A stretch of 64,000 nt of DNA from JAVKFY01 sp040223615 (GCA_040223615.1 JAVKFY010000054.1:56304-120303); one strand, 5' to 3'; shown: positions 16,207-25,679, counted from the stretch's first letter. Notes: a model not told the origin generated them from the sequence alone. A program made the numbers and translations.

Positions 16207-16964
16207 TGGTTGATCAGTTCGGGCATCGTTGCGGCGCGCAACGTGGCTCGGCGCTGCGCCTGATCCAGATGGTCGTGCAGCTTGTTCAGGTGGGCCGTCA
16301 TCTCCCGCACCGCGCCATCGGCGTCGCGCGCGCGCAGACATCGCATGAAAGCTCGCCTCGTCTGCACCAAGTCGAGAGACTCGTCGGGACCGATATGCTG
16401 GATCATCCGCCGCAGTATCTGGGTCAGCGAGTCGATCAGGATGATGATCACCTGGTTCTTGGTAATCTCGGCGAGCACTTTGTAGAAGTTGATGTTGTAG
16501 TCGACCTTCTCCAGCAGCCGCCCTTGGCGGGTTAGCTCCTCGACCTTGTCGATATCGCGTTCGAGGGCCTGGAAATCCTCCTCTGTCGCGCGCTCGCACA
16601 CCAGTCGGACGATCACCTCCTGAATCAGCACCCGCGCCTCGGTCAGGTCGGCCAGCGAGATGCGTCCCAGGCTGACCATATCTTGCAGCGAACGGGTGAA
16701 GGTCGGCTTGCCTTCCAGGATGAAGGCGCCACCCTTGGCGCCCTTCTGCAACTCGACGAGACCGGCATTCTCCAGACTACGCAGGGCCTCGCGCACCGCT
16801 GTCCGGCTGACCTTGAACTGTTCCGCGAGATCGCGCTCTGCGGGCAGCTTGTCGCCCGGCCGCAATGAGCCGGCAGCGATCTGGCCGCGGATGCGCTCAC
16901 AAATCTCCTCGAATATCCGCTTGGGTCGTATCGGGCCGAATTCTGGTTCTCTGTCTGCCGGCAT
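16203..16964 (-). CDS. GntR-family regulator, FadR subfamily
   Basis: A 253-residue regulator with a winged helix (about residues 15-85; PAERDLAEQFKVSRTAVREALRSLENAGLVEL) and a helical FCD domain. The ATG at 16964 follows AGGAAAG; a longer frame from 17030 adds an Arg/Pro-rich leader that runs into the operator region. It is divergent from the tandem alpha genes and resembles the regulator at 2903. It is the best candidate to control the TGGT-N3-ACCA sites around this locus (inference). Confidence 0.9.
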   Translation of the reverse strand: MPADREPEFGPIRPKRIFEEICERIRGQIAAGSLRPGDKLPAERDLAEQFKVSRTAVREALRSLENAGLVELQKGAKGGAFILEGKPTFTRSLQDMVSLGRISLADLTEARVLIQEVIVRLVCERATEEDFQALERDIDKVEELTRQGRLLEKVDYNINFYKVLAEITKNQVIIILIDSLTQILRRMIQHIGPDESLDLVQTRRAFMRCLRARDADGAVREMTAHLNKLHDHLDQAQRRATLRAATMPELINH

Positions 16965-17067
16965 GTCTTTCCTATCACGGCGTCCGGGCGCGAGGACTCG
17001 CGCGACGGCCGGCCGAATTGGCCTGAGCATTGGCCATTAGGACGCCCCGATCAACGAAATCTTGCAT

Positions 17068-17078
17068 TGGACAGACCA
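17068..17078. promoter_or_regulatory. Probable FadR-type operator, one mismatch (TGGA-CAG-ACCA)
   Basis: This near-match lies between the regulator gene and the first tandem alpha gene, 38 bases before the latter's ATG. It is followed directly by TTGGTCC, and an ATTGGCCAT palindrome lies near 17029, so more than one dimer may bind. Confidence 0.45.
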
Positions 17079-17116
17079 TTGGTCCCAAACTGCGATGTCA
17101 CGTCCGGGAGACCGCC

Positions 17117-18505
17117 ATGCCGCATGCACCTTCGCTTCGCCAATCCGACTTGCATGATCTACTTCGCGCCGCGGTTCTGGAAGACCGGAGTGCCGGCGCC
17201 TTCAAGGTGCACCGACGCGTCTTCACCGATGACGATGTACTGGAGATCGAGCGCCGGGTGATCTTCGATCATTGCTGGCTCTACACCGGGCACGAGTCGG
17301 AAGTGGCCAAGCCCAGTTCGTTCGTGCGCCGGGAGGTCGGCGGCCGGCCGCTCATCTTCAACCGCGACCGCAACGGCAAGTTACGCGTGTTCTTCAACAC
17401 CTGCTCGCATCGCGGCGCGCTCGTGTGTTGGGAGCGCCAGGGCCGGCGCCGCTCGTTCCAGTGCCCGTACCACGGCTGGGTCTATTCCGACGAAGGCAAG
17501 ATCATCGACGTGCCGGACAAGGCCTCGATGGCGCCGGGCCTGGTCGAGAGCGGCCAGCTCAACCTCGCCGAGGTGGCGAATGTCGCCTCCTATCGCGGCT
17601 TCGTGTTCATCAACTTCGATGCCGACGCGATGCCGCTGGAGGACTACCTCGCCGATGCCAAGGCGCTGCTCGACGTGGTCTCCGACCAGGGCGCCGACGG
17701 CATGGAGATCGTCGGCGGCACACAGGAATACTCGGTCAACGCGAACTGGAAGCTGCTGCAGGAGAACAGCGCCGACGGCTATCACGCCGCCACCACGCAC
17801 GCGACCTATCTCGACTACATCCTGACGCGCGACGGCGCCTCGGAGAACGCGCTGCGCATGGCCAGCGCCGGCGGCGGCGGCGGTCCGAACCGCAAGAACC
17901 AGCTGCCCGAGGGCGACGACAACGGCCACGACAACGACTTCAACCGGGTCCGCGACCTCGGCAACGGCCACGCGGTGATCTCGTCGATCGGCTCGGCACC
18001 CTGGGGCCGGCCCTACGCCCGCTGGGTTCCGGGCTGGGGCGAGGAGGCGAAGGAAGAGGTTGCCAAGCTCAAGCAGGACATCATCGACCGGCTCGGCACC
18101 CGGCGCGGCGAACTGGTGGCCAACGGCGACCGCAACACGCTGATCTTCCCGAACCTGGTGATCAACGACATCATGGCGATCACCATCCGCACCTTCTATC
18201 CGGAGCGGCCGGACCGGATGGACGTCAACGCCTGGGCGCTGGCCCCGGTCGGCGAGAGCGAGGCGTCGCGCGACCGGCGGCTGCGCAACTTCCTGGAGTT
18301 CCTCGGCCCGGCCGGCTTCGCCTCGCCCGATGATGTGGAGATGCTGGAGATGTGCCAGAGCGGCTACCTCAACCAGATCGGCATGGAGTGGAACGACATC
18401 TCCAAGGGCATGCTGAAGAACGAACCGACAAACACCGACGAAGAGCAGATGCGGGTATTCTGGCGCCGCTGGCGCGACCTGATGACCGACCACGTCGGCG
18501 AGTGA
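17117..18505 (+). CDS. Rieske oxygenase alpha subunit, first of a tandem pair
   Basis: A 462-residue catalytic subunit. Rieske ligands are Cys96, His98, Cys116 and His119 (CPYHGW); the iron triad is Asp220, His223 and His228 (SADGYHAATTH). A Gly/Asn-rich insert after residue 250 (AGGGGGPNRKNQ) is not in its neighbour. The ATG at 17117 follows GGGAG; an upstream frame from 17030 is not needed. It is 11 bases ahead of a second, clearly homologous alpha gene. The overall type resembles benzoate/salicylate-group oxygenases, but the substrate is unknown. Confidence 0.92.
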   Translation: MPHAPSLRQSDLHDLLRAAVLEDRSAGAFKVHRRVFTDDDVLEIERRVIFDHCWLYTGHESEVAKPSSFVRREVGGRPLIFNRDRNGKLRVFFNTCSHRGALVCWERQGRRRSFQCPYHGWVYSDEGKIIDVPDKASMAPGLVESGQLNLAEVANVASYRGFVFINFDADAMPLEDYLADAKALLDVVSDQGADGMEIVGGTQEYSVNANWKLLQENSADGYHAATTHATYLDYILTRDGASENALRMASAGGGGGPNRKNQLPEGDDNGHDNDFNRVRDLGNGHAVISSIGSAPWGRPYARWVPGWGEEAKEEVAKLKQDIIDRLGTRRGELVANGDRNTLIFPNLVINDIMAITIRTFYPERPDRMDVNAWALAPVGESEASRDRRLRNFLEFLGPAGFASPDDVEMLEMCQSGYLNQIGMEWNDISKGMLKNEPTNTDEEQMRVFWRRWRDLMTDHVGE

Positions 18506-18516
18506 CGGAGGCAGCG

Positions 18517-19848
18517 ATGAGCATGCAGGTTTCATCCTATGACCTGATCCACGAAGACCGACAAAAAGGCATCTTCCGGGTCAACCGCCAGGCGTTGACC
18601 AGTGACGATGTGCTGGCGTTGGAGCGCGAGCGCATCTTCAAGCGCTGCTGGCTTTACCTCGGCCATGCCTCGGAGGTGCGCAAGCCCGGCGATTTCGTGA
18701 CGCGCAAGGTGATGCGCCGGCCGATCATCTTCAACCGCGACAAGCACGGCGAGCTGCGGGCCTTCTACAACACCTGCCCGCATCGCGGCGCCCAGGTCTG
18801 CCGCGAACGCGCCGGCAGCGCCAAGTCATTCCAGTGCGCCTATCACGGCTGGACCTTCGACAATGACGGCGGCCTGCGCGGCGTGCCGGGCAGAGAGTCC
18901 TATCCGAAGGACTTCAACGCCAACGGCATGTACGACCTGCCCGAGGTGCAGCGCATGGAGTCGTACTGCGACTTCGTCTTCGTGAACTTCGATGCCGGGG
19001 CAGAGTCGCTAGAGGACTATCTCGGCGGCGCGAAAGACTACCTGCAACTGATCGCGCTGCAGAGCAAGGTTGGCATGGAGGTGATCTCCGGCACGCAGGA
19101 ATACCACGCCCGCGCCAACTGGAAGCTGCTGCTGGAGAACTCCGCGGACGGCTACCACGCGCTGACCACGCACGCGACCTACTTCGACTACCTGAAGGAG
19201 CGCGACGGCAAGGCAGCGGTGGAGAACAACAAGGGCAAGTCGGTGTTCAACAAGCCGTTCGGCCAGGTTATCGACCTCGGTAACGGCCACACGGTTTCCG
19301 AATCCGACGGCGCGATCCCGTGGGGCCGGCCGATCGCCCGCTTCCGTCCCGGCATGGGCGAGGCGGCCCGCGAGGCGATCGAGGAGGTTCGCCGTCAGCT
19401 CGTCGATCGGCTGGGCGAGGAGCGCGCCCGGATCGTCGCCGAGAAGGACTTCAACATGCTGGTGTTCCCCAACCTGGCAGTGCTCAACATCATGGCGGTG
19501 ACGGTGAGGACCTTCTATCCACTGGCGCCCGACAAGATGGATGTCCGTGCCTGGGCGTTGGGTCCACAGGACGAAGCGGCGACGCTGCGCGATCTGCGCA
19601 TGCGTAACTTCGTGGAGTTCCTCGGGCCGGCCGGCTTTGCCACGCCGGACGATGTAGAGATGTTGGAACTGTGCCAGGAGGGCTACCAGTGCCAGCCCGG
19701 CGCCGACTGGAACGACCTGTCGCGCGGCATGCTCACCGAGCACGAGCACGCCGCCAAGCAGGACGAAATGCAGATGCGCAACTTCTGGCGCCGCTGGCGC
19801 CAGATGCTTGCCTCCGACGACCGCGTGTCGTTCAAGATCGCGAGCTGA
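18517..19848 (+). CDS. Rieske oxygenase alpha subunit, second of a tandem pair
   Basis: A 443-residue catalytic subunit with Rieske ligands Cys87, His89, Cys107 and His110 and iron triad Asp211, His214 and His219. It aligns with the upstream alpha along its whole length (GTQEYHARANWKLLLENSADGYHA versus GTQEYSVNANWKLLQENSADGYHA), so the pair arose by duplication and has diverged. Both keep every metal ligand, so both should be active. The beta gene at 19855 follows after six bases and is the obvious partner of this one. Confidence 0.92.
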   Translation: MSMQVSSYDLIHEDRQKGIFRVNRQALTSDDVLALERERIFKRCWLYLGHASEVRKPGDFVTRKVMRRPIIFNRDKHGELRAFYNTCPHRGAQVCRERAGSAKSFQCAYHGWTFDNDGGLRGVPGRESYPKDFNANGMYDLPEVQRMESYCDFVFVNFDAGAESLEDYLGGAKDYLQLIALQSKVGMEVISGTQEYHARANWKLLLENSADGYHALTTHATYFDYLKERDGKAAVENNKGKSVFNKPFGQVIDLGNGHTVSESDGAIPWGRPIARFRPGMGEAAREAIEEVRRQLVDRLGEERARIVAEKDFNMLVFPNLAVLNIMAVTVRTFYPLAPDKMDVRAWALGPQDEAATLRDLRMRNFVEFLGPAGFATPDDVEMLELCQEGYQCQPGADWNDLSRGMLTEHEHAAKQDEMQMRNFWRRWRQMLASDDRVSFKIAS

Positions 19849-19854
19849 GCGGCG

Positions 19855-20331
19855 ATGCTGCGCCTGGAGGTCGAGGATTTCCTGTACCGCGAGGCGGCGT
19901 TGCTCGACCGCTGGCAGCTCATGGAATGGACCGATCTGTTCACCGAGGATGGCGAGTATCAGGTGCCCTCGACCGACCTGCCTCCTGGCGCCGAGCCGTC
20001 GAGCAGCCTGTTCTTGATCTACGACGACCGCTTCCGCCTCGAACAGCGCGCCAAGCGGCTGACCAAGCGTACCGCGCACGCCGAGTTCCCACCGTCGAAA
20101 ACCCGGCACACGATCTTCAACGTGCGCGTGCTGGAAGAGAATGGCGATGACATCACCGTCGAGTGCGCCTTCGTCGTGTACCGCGCCAAGCGCGAGTATC
20201 TCGACATCTATCCAGGCATGACCGAGTACCGGCTGGTGCGTGGCGAGGACGGGTTTCGCATCCGGCGCAAGCGTGCCGTGCTCGACCTCGATGCGCTGCG
20301 ACCGCAAGGCAAGGTGAGTATCATCCTGTGA
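19855..20331 (+). CDS. Rieske oxygenase beta subunit
   Basis: A 158-residue SnoaL-like small subunit with EVEDFLYREAALLDRWQLMEW at the start and LDALRPQGKVSIIL at the end. It completes the oxygenase with one or both tandem alpha subunits. Its stop overlaps a GTG that probably started the gene now seen only as the decarboxylase remnant at 20328. Confidence 0.9.
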   Translation: MLRLEVEDFLYREAALLDRWQLMEWTDLFTEDGEYQVPSTDLPPGAEPSSSLFLIYDDRFRLEQRAKRLTKRTAHAEFPPSKTRHTIFNVRVLEENGDDITVECAFVVYRAKREYLDIYPGMTEYRLVRGEDGFRIRRKRAVLDLDALRPQGKVSIIL

Positions 20332-20482
20332 GCGGGGCATCGCCTAAGTGATCGTCCAGATTCTGACCTATGCCGGCGCGCCGGCGACCGTCCAGGGACT
20401 GCACGTCCTGCGCGATGCATTGATCGAGCGGGGCGATCGGTCGGGTGGCAAGGCAGCCGCGACCGCGCCTGTCGAGGATTGA
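20328..20482 (+). pseudogene. Carboxymuconolactone decarboxylase-like remnant
   Basis: A GTG at 20328 overlaps the beta-subunit stop (GTGA) and reads MSGASPK before a stop. From 20348, in another frame, VIVQILTYAGAPATVQGLHVLRDALIERGD continues to a TGA at 20482. This looks like the last helices of the carboxymuconolactone decarboxylase/AhpD family, where a YAGxPA motif is common. The catalytic N-terminal 80-100 residues are missing. If translated from the GTG at 20348 it would be a 44-residue peptide, unlikely to be active. Position fits a lost ring-fission pathway enzyme between oxygenase and dioxygenase genes. Confidence 0.5.
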
Positions 20483-20517
20483 GGCACCGCCGACGAGGCA
20501 TTCCAAGGGGGGCCGTC

Positions 20518-21555
20518 ATGGCCGAAATTCTGACGCTGGGCATTTCGCACTATCCGCCGCTGGCCGGTCACGACGAACGTATGGCCTACATCCTCAAGCG
20601 GATGCTGCAGAACCCGGAGCTGCCGGAAGACCTGCGGGACCCCGCCGGTTGGCCGGCACCGATGCAGGCGGAGTGGGGCGACGATGAGGGCACGTCGTCG
20701 GCCGCGCGACATCGCGAGGAGCTGGTCGGCTGGATGCGCCATGTCCGGGCCGCGCTCGACGACTTCAAACCGGATTTCGTGCTGATCTGGGGCGACGACC
20801 AGTACGAGAACTTCAAGGAAGACGTCGTCCCGCCGTACTGCATCAGTGCGTATGACAGCTTCCGCTTCTCGCCAAAGCCCGACAACGTGTGGGGCGAAAC
20901 GGACAAGGTCTACGAATTGAGCGGCAATCGGCAGGCGGCGAAGTTGCTGGCTTCGCGGCTGATCGAAGAAGGTTTCGATACCGCCTACGCCTACCAGCCG
21001 TTGCACCATCCCCTCGGCCACGCCTTCGCCAACGCGATCTTCTATCTCGACTACGACCGCGAGGGCTTCGACTACCCGATCGTGCCATTCTCGGTGAATT
21101 GCTACGGGCGCAAGGTGATCGCGCAGAAGGGCGGCTTGCCGGTGTTCGACCGGACCGTGAGCGAGGATGATTTCGACCCGCCGGCGCCGACGCCGCGACG
21201 GCTGTTCGACCTCGGAGCGGCTACGGCGCGCATATTGAAGGAGTCGCCCTATCGCGTCGCCCTGCTGGCCTCGTCGGGGTGGTCGCATGCCTTCCTTGTT
21301 GGCAAGAACCACTTCCTGTGGCCGGACACGCCAGCCGACCGGCGGCTCTACGACCAGCTCTGTTCCGGGAACTATCAGGCGTGGCGCGACTACTCCGGCC
21401 ACGCCGTCGAGGATAGCGGCCAACAGGAGATACTGAACTGGTCCTGCCTGGTCGGCGCGCTCAGCGAGCTCGGCAGCAAGCCGACGACGACCGTCTTCGT
21501 CGACACCTGGATATTCAACTCGTCCAAGGTGTTCCTGATCGCGCCGCCGGCATGA
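20518..21555 (+). CDS. LigB-type (class III) extradiol dioxygenase
   Basis: A 345-residue protein of the protocatechuate 4,5-dioxygenase beta-subunit superfamily. Candidate iron ligands are His11 in GISHYPPL and a His in the cluster LHHPLGHAF (residues 162-170). The WGDDQYENF stretch near residue 91 and the SSGWSHAFL segment further on are also typical. No separate LigA-like small subunit gene is present. The ATG at 20518 follows AAGGGGGG. It should open the diol ring made by the tandem oxygenase, and an SDR gene follows in the same operon. Confidence 0.85.
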   Translation: MAEILTLGISHYPPLAGHDERMAYILKRMLQNPELPEDLRDPAGWPAPMQAEWGDDEGTSSAARHREELVGWMRHVRAALDDFKPDFVLIWGDDQYENFKEDVVPPYCISAYDSFRFSPKPDNVWGETDKVYELSGNRQAAKLLASRLIEEGFDTAYAYQPLHHPLGHAFANAIFYLDYDREGFDYPIVPFSVNCYGRKVIAQKGGLPVFDRTVSEDDFDPPAPTPRRLFDLGAATARILKESPYRVALLASSGWSHAFLVGKNHFLWPDTPADRRLYDQLCSGNYQAWRDYSGHAVEDSGQQEILNWSCLVGALSELGSKPTTTVFVDTWIFNSSKVFLIAPPA

Positions 21556-21568
21556 GGAGAGCGCCGCC

Positions 21569-22372
21569 ATGAAGCTGAAAGATCGTGTCGCGCTGGTCAC
21601 CGGCACCAGCCCCAATATCGGCGGCGGCATCGCCGAGGCGCTGGCTGCCGAAGGCGCGGCGCTGGTCGCAGTCGACGCCGTGGCCGAGAACGCGCGCGAC
21701 TGCGCCGCCTACGTCGAAAGCATCGGCGGCCGCGCGATCCCTGTGACCTGCGACGTCACCGACGAGGCCCAGGTGAAGACGGCCGTCGCCGCCGCCGTGG
21801 CGGCCTTCGGCAAGGTCGATGTGCTGGTCAACAACGCGGTGTTCTTCAACAAGCAGGGCGTGCTCGACATGTCCTACGAGCGCTGGCTGGCGCAGACCGG
21901 CGTGATCCTGGGCGGCGCCTTCCTGTTCACCAAACATGTCGCCCAGTCGATGATCGACAAGCAAACCGGCGGCGCCATCATCAACATCATCTCCACCGCC
22001 GGGCACCAGGGCGAGCCGGGCAACGTCGCCTACAGCACCGCCAAGTGCGGCCTGATCAACTTCACCCGCTCCACCGCGATGGAACTGGTCGGCCACAACA
22101 TCCGGGTCAACAGCCTGACGCCGACCGCGACCGACCGCGCCGAGTCCTTCGAACGCGCCGAGCGCTGGGGCCGCAAGGTGGAGCGCCCGGCCACCGACGT
22201 GATGACGCCATACCGCAAGCGTGTGCCGATGCAGAAGCTGCCGAGCCCGTCAGACTATGGCAGCGCGGCGGTGTTCCTGGCCTCCGACGACGCCAAGATG
22301 ATCACCGGCACCGATCTGCGCATCGACGCCGGCGCCATCGCCAAATACTGGCCCTGGGAGCCCGGCGCCTGA
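21569..22372 (+). CDS. SDR-family dehydrogenase
   Basis: A 267-residue classical SDR. Cofactor motif TGTSPNIGGG is at about residues 11-20, NNAV at about 90, and the catalytic Ser-Tyr-Lys lies in IISTAGHQGEPGNVAYSTAK (about residues 139-158). The C-terminus IDAGAIAKYWPWEP is short and aromatic. It follows the dioxygenase gene by 13 bases. A cis-diol dehydrogenase role for the oxygenase product is the natural guess. The 113 bases after it, up to the convergent gene at 22486, show no recognisable feature. Confidence 0.88.
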   Translation: MKLKDRVALVTGTSPNIGGGIAEALAAEGAALVAVDAVAENARDCAAYVESIGGRAIPVTCDVTDEAQVKTAVAAAVAAFGKVDVLVNNAVFFNKQGVLDMSYERWLAQTGVILGGAFLFTKHVAQSMIDKQTGGAIINIISTAGHQGEPGNVAYSTAKCGLINFTRSTAMELVGHNIRVNSLTPTATDRAESFERAERWGRKVERPATDVMTPYRKRVPMQKLPSPSDYGSAAVFLASDDAKMITGTDLRIDAGAIAKYWPWEPGA

Positions 22373-22485
22373 CCGAGGCGGTACGCCAGACGATGCAGGC
22401 TCACGACATCACCGTCGCCGCTGCGGTCCTGGCTTGCTGGCGAGCAACGAGGCAGACCGGCGGCCAGCCGGCCTGTACAACTGCG

Positions 22486-24825
22486 TCAGGTCGTGGCGGC
22501 TTGGCGCAAGGCGTTCCAGACCCGCTCCGGGGTCATCGGCAGGTCGAGCTGGGTGACGCCGCGCGACGACAGCGCGTCCAGGATCGCGTTCACCGCCGAG
22601 GGGATCGAGCCGGCCACGCCCGACTCGCCGGCGCCCTTCACGCCCAGTGGGTTGGTGGTGCACGGCGCGGCGTGGTGGCCGACACGCAGCATCGGTAGTT
22701 GGTCGGCGCGCGGCATCATGTAGTCCATGAACGAAGCTGTCAGCAGCTGGCCGTCGCTGTCATAGACCATGCGCTCGCCCAGCACCTGGCCTAGCCCCTG
22801 GGCGACGCCGCCGTGGATCTGGCCCTCCACGATGGTCTCGTGCAGCACGTTGCCGACGTCGTCGACGGCCGTGTAGCCAACGACGTCGACAGCGCCGGTG
22901 TCAGGATCGATCTCGACCTCGCAGACGTGGCAGCCGTTGGGGAAGCTCATTTGCGGCGTGGTGAAGGTTGAGACACTGTCCAAGCCGCCGGCCAGCGCCG
23001 CGGGCAGATCGGCCGCCGTGCGGACCCGGTCGGCCAGTTCCATGAGCCCGATGGCGCGGTCGGTGCCGCCCACCTTGAAGCGTCCGCCGGCATACTCGAT
23101 GTCGACCGCGGCAGCCTCCAGAAAGTGGCCGGCCAGTTCCTTGCCCTTCTCGATGGCCTCCTCGCAGGCCAGCACGATGGCCCCGCCGGCCATCATGGTG
23201 GAGCGCGAGGCCACGGTAGGGAGGCCGGCCGGGACCTCGTCGCTGTCGCCCTGGATCACGCGTACGTCGTCCGGCGAGATGCCGAGCTGGGCGGCGACGA
23301 GGCGCGGCATCACCGTCATCTGGCCCTGGCCCATGGCCTGGGCGCCGGTACGCAAAACCGCCCTGCCGTCGGCCTCGAAGCGCAGGTCGGCGCTTTCCTG
23401 CAGCGGGCTGCCGCCGGCGACTTCTAGGAAGCTGCACAGACCGATGCCGCGCAGCCGGCCGGCGGCCTCGCTTGCCGCGCGGCGCGCGGCGAAGCCGTCC
23501 CAGTCGGCCAGAACCAGGGCCTTGTCGAGCACCGCCTCGAACGCGCCGCTGTCGTAGACCATGCCGTTCGGCGCGGCATAGGGCATGGCGTCGGGCGGGA
23601 TCATGTTGCGCCGGCGCAGCTCGACGCGATCGACGCCGATTTCCCGCGCGGCCTCGTCGATCAGTCGCTCGATCAGGTAGATCGCCTCCGGCCGGCCGGC
23701 GCCACGATAGGGGCCGAGCGGCGCGGCGTTGGTCAGCACCATGCGCACGTCGCAACCGATCGTCGGAATGCGGTAGACCGAGGACAGGCAGTTCTTGGTG
23801 TTGTTGGTGGCGACGACGGCGGCGAAGGTGGAGCAATAGGCGCCGATGCCAACCGCGGTGCGCACCCGCAGCGCGAGGAACCTGCCATCGGCGTCGAGCG
23901 CCAATTCGCCCGCCAGATCGCCGTCGCGGCCGTGGGTGTCGGCCAGGAAGCTTTCCAGCCGCGATGCGGTCCAGCGCACCGGCCGGCCGACGCGGCGTGC
24001 GGCGACCAGCAGCGCGGCATATTCCGGATAGGCCTGCACCTTCATGCCGAAACCGCCGCCGACGTCGTGGGTCACCACGCGGATGGTCTCAGCCGGCACC
24101 TTGAACACGCTCTCGGCGAACAGCCGGCGTACCACAGCCACGCCCTGAGTCGACGCGGTCAGCGTGTAGCGTTGCGCGGCCTCGTCCCACTCGCCCACGG
24201 CGGCGCGCGGTTCCATCGCGACCGGGGCCACGCGGGTGTCGGCCAGTCGCACGCGGGTGACGTGCGCGGCCTTCTCGAATGCGGTGGCGACCGCGGCCAT
24301 GTCGCCGTCGACCCAATCCAGCGCGACGTTGTTCGGCGCCTCGGCCCAGATCGCCGGCGCGCCGTCGGCCAGCGCCGCCGCCACCGAGGACGCGACCGGC
24401 AGCGGGGCGAGATCGACGACGACCGCCTCGGCAGCGTCGTTGGCCTGGGCCGCCGTTTCGGCCACCACGATCGCCATCGGCTCGCCGACGAAACGCACCC
24501 GCTGATGCGCCAGCACCGGCATCGCCGGGCCGAACATGGTCTCGCCGTCGCGGCCGGGTAGCAGTACCAACGGTGGGATTGCCCCTATCCCATCGGCCGC
24601 CAGCTCCGCCCCGGTCAGCACCGCCAGAACGCCCGGCATGGCTCTGGCGGCGTCGGCATCGATGCTGCGGATATCCGCATGGGCAACGGGGGCGCGCACG
24701 AAATGCCCGTAGCACTGGCCCGGCATCGCCACGTCGTCGGTGAACCGGCCGTGACCCGCCAGCAACGGCTCGTCTTCGGTACGCCTGGCGTCGTCGGCGC
24801 CAAACCGCTGCTGCTCAACCGCCAT
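22486..24825 (-). CDS. Molybdenum hydroxylase large subunit (xanthine dehydrogenase/CoxL family)
   Basis: A 779-residue MoCo-binding subunit that hydroxylates heterocycles or aldehydes with water as oxygen donor. It carries GGGFGMK (cofactor region, about residue 263), PYRGAGRPEA (about residue 360; matches the form II-type AYRGAGR motif, not the AYRCSFR of true CO dehydrogenase), the AMGQGQMTV segment and the catalytic Glu in GVKGAGESG near the C-terminus. Family members need an FeS subunit and usually an FAD subunit; neither gene is in the window. It lies 43 bases downstream of a GntR gene, probably in one operon. A paralogue is at 57789. Confidence 0.88.
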   Translation of the reverse strand: MAVEQQRFGADDARRTEDEPLLAGHGRFTDDVAMPGQCYGHFVRAPVAHADIRSIDADAARAMPGVLAVLTGAELAADGIGAIPPLVLLPGRDGETMFGPAMPVLAHQRVRFVGEPMAIVVAETAAQANDAAEAVVVDLAPLPVASSVAAALADGAPAIWAEAPNNVALDWVDGDMAAVATAFEKAAHVTRVRLADTRVAPVAMEPRAAVGEWDEAAQRYTLTASTQGVAVVRRLFAESVFKVPAETIRVVTHDVGGGFGMKVQAYPEYAALLVAARRVGRPVRWTASRLESFLADTHGRDGDLAGELALDADGRFLALRVRTAVGIGAYCSTFAAVVATNNTKNCLSSVYRIPTIGCDVRMVLTNAAPLGPYRGAGRPEAIYLIERLIDEAAREIGVDRVELRRRNMIPPDAMPYAAPNGMVYDSGAFEAVLDKALVLADWDGFAARRAASEAAGRLRGIGLCSFLEVAGGSPLQESADLRFEADGRAVLRTGAQAMGQGQMTVMPRLVAAQLGISPDDVRVIQGDSDEVPAGLPTVASRSTMMAGGAIVLACEEAIEKGKELAGHFLEAAAVDIEYAGGRFKVGGTDRAIGLMELADRVRTAADLPAALAGGLDSVSTFTTPQMSFPNGCHVCEVEIDPDTGAVDVVGYTAVDDVGNVLHETIVEGQIHGGVAQGLGQVLGERMVYDSDGQLLTASFMDYMMPRADQLPMLRVGHHAAPCTTNPLGVKGAGESGVAGSIPSAVNAILDALSSRGVTQLDLPMTPERVWNALRQAATT

Positions 24826-24868
24826 CGTTTCCTCCGTGCACGTCCGTTTCTTCGCTTTTCTTCGCCGC

Positions 24869-25633
24869 CTAGTCGGGCAGGTCGCCCTCGGCCAAGATGT
24901 GGTCGCCGGCGCTCATCAAGTCGCCTTCCAGCGCCGCGCGTGCGGCGGCGGCATCGTGATCGCGCAGCGCCTGAATCAGCGCCTCGTGCCAATCGCGCGC
25001 CGGACTCTGGGCGCGCTCCTTTGCCCGCGTCAGCATGCTCATGTAGAGCACAGGGCCGATCTGCAGCCAAAGCGACTCGATCATGGTCACGAGCTGCGGC
25101 ATGCCCGCGGCCTCGTAGACCGTGAAATGGATTTCCTTGTTGGCGCGAAACGCCTCGGCATAGTCGGGCCTGCGGCGCTCCAGGCTGCGGCCGAAAACGG
25201 CATTCAGCTTGGCCATGCCCGGCAGCGCGGCAGCCGAAAAGGTCGCGGCCGCCGTCTCGACCGCCAGGCCCTCCAGCGCCAGACGTATGGTCCGCAGTTC
25301 GCGAAAGCGCGACTTTGTCATGACCGGCACGCGGATGGTGCGGTTCGGCAGCGCCTCCAAGGCCCCCTCGACCGCCAGCCGGTGCACCGCCTCGCGCACC
25401 GGCATCAGGCTGGTGCCGAGCGCACCGGCCAGTCCGCGCAGGGTGAGCTTCTGCCCCGGCTGCACCTGACCGGTCATCAGCATGTCGCGCATGCCGCGGT
25501 GCACGCGCATGGCCAAGGTGTCGTGCGATATCCGCTCCAGCGGCGGTAGCGTATCGCTCAGCGCATCAATTGCAGGGGCCTTGGTCACGTCGCGATCCGA
25601 CATCCTGATCGGCATGGAATCAACGTCAATCAT
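24869..25633 (-). CDS. GntR-family regulator, FCD subfamily
   Basis: A 254-residue regulator with winged helix (about residues 40-105; LTLRGLAGALGTSLMPVREAVHRLAVEGALE) and FCD ligand domain. Three in-frame Met codons lie within the first 11; the first is chosen because a GAGG precedes it. It is divergent from the Liv-type operon and upstream of the molybdenum hydroxylase gene. The ATGT-N4-ACAT palindrome at 25709 between the two promoters is a likely binding site. Confidence 0.88.
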   Translation of the reverse strand: MIDVDSMPIRMSDRDVTKAPAIDALSDTLPPLERISHDTLAMRVHRGMRDMLMTGQVQPGQKLTLRGLAGALGTSLMPVREAVHRLAVEGALEALPNRTIRVPVMTKSRFRELRTIRLALEGLAVETAAATFSAAALPGMAKLNAVFGRSLERRRPDYAEAFRANKEIHFTVYEAAGMPQLVTMIESLWLQIGPVLYMSMLTRAKERAQSPARDWHEALIQALRDHDAAAARAALEGDLMSAGDHILAEGDLPD

Positions 25634-25679
25634 GCCTCGAAATGCCGATATCGGCGGTTCGCGGTGGCATCGAGGCGCG

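Noticed and set aside
22373..22485. Possible remnant between the SDR and the molybdenum hydroxylase gene
   Set aside because: All frames were read and none showed a recognisable motif.
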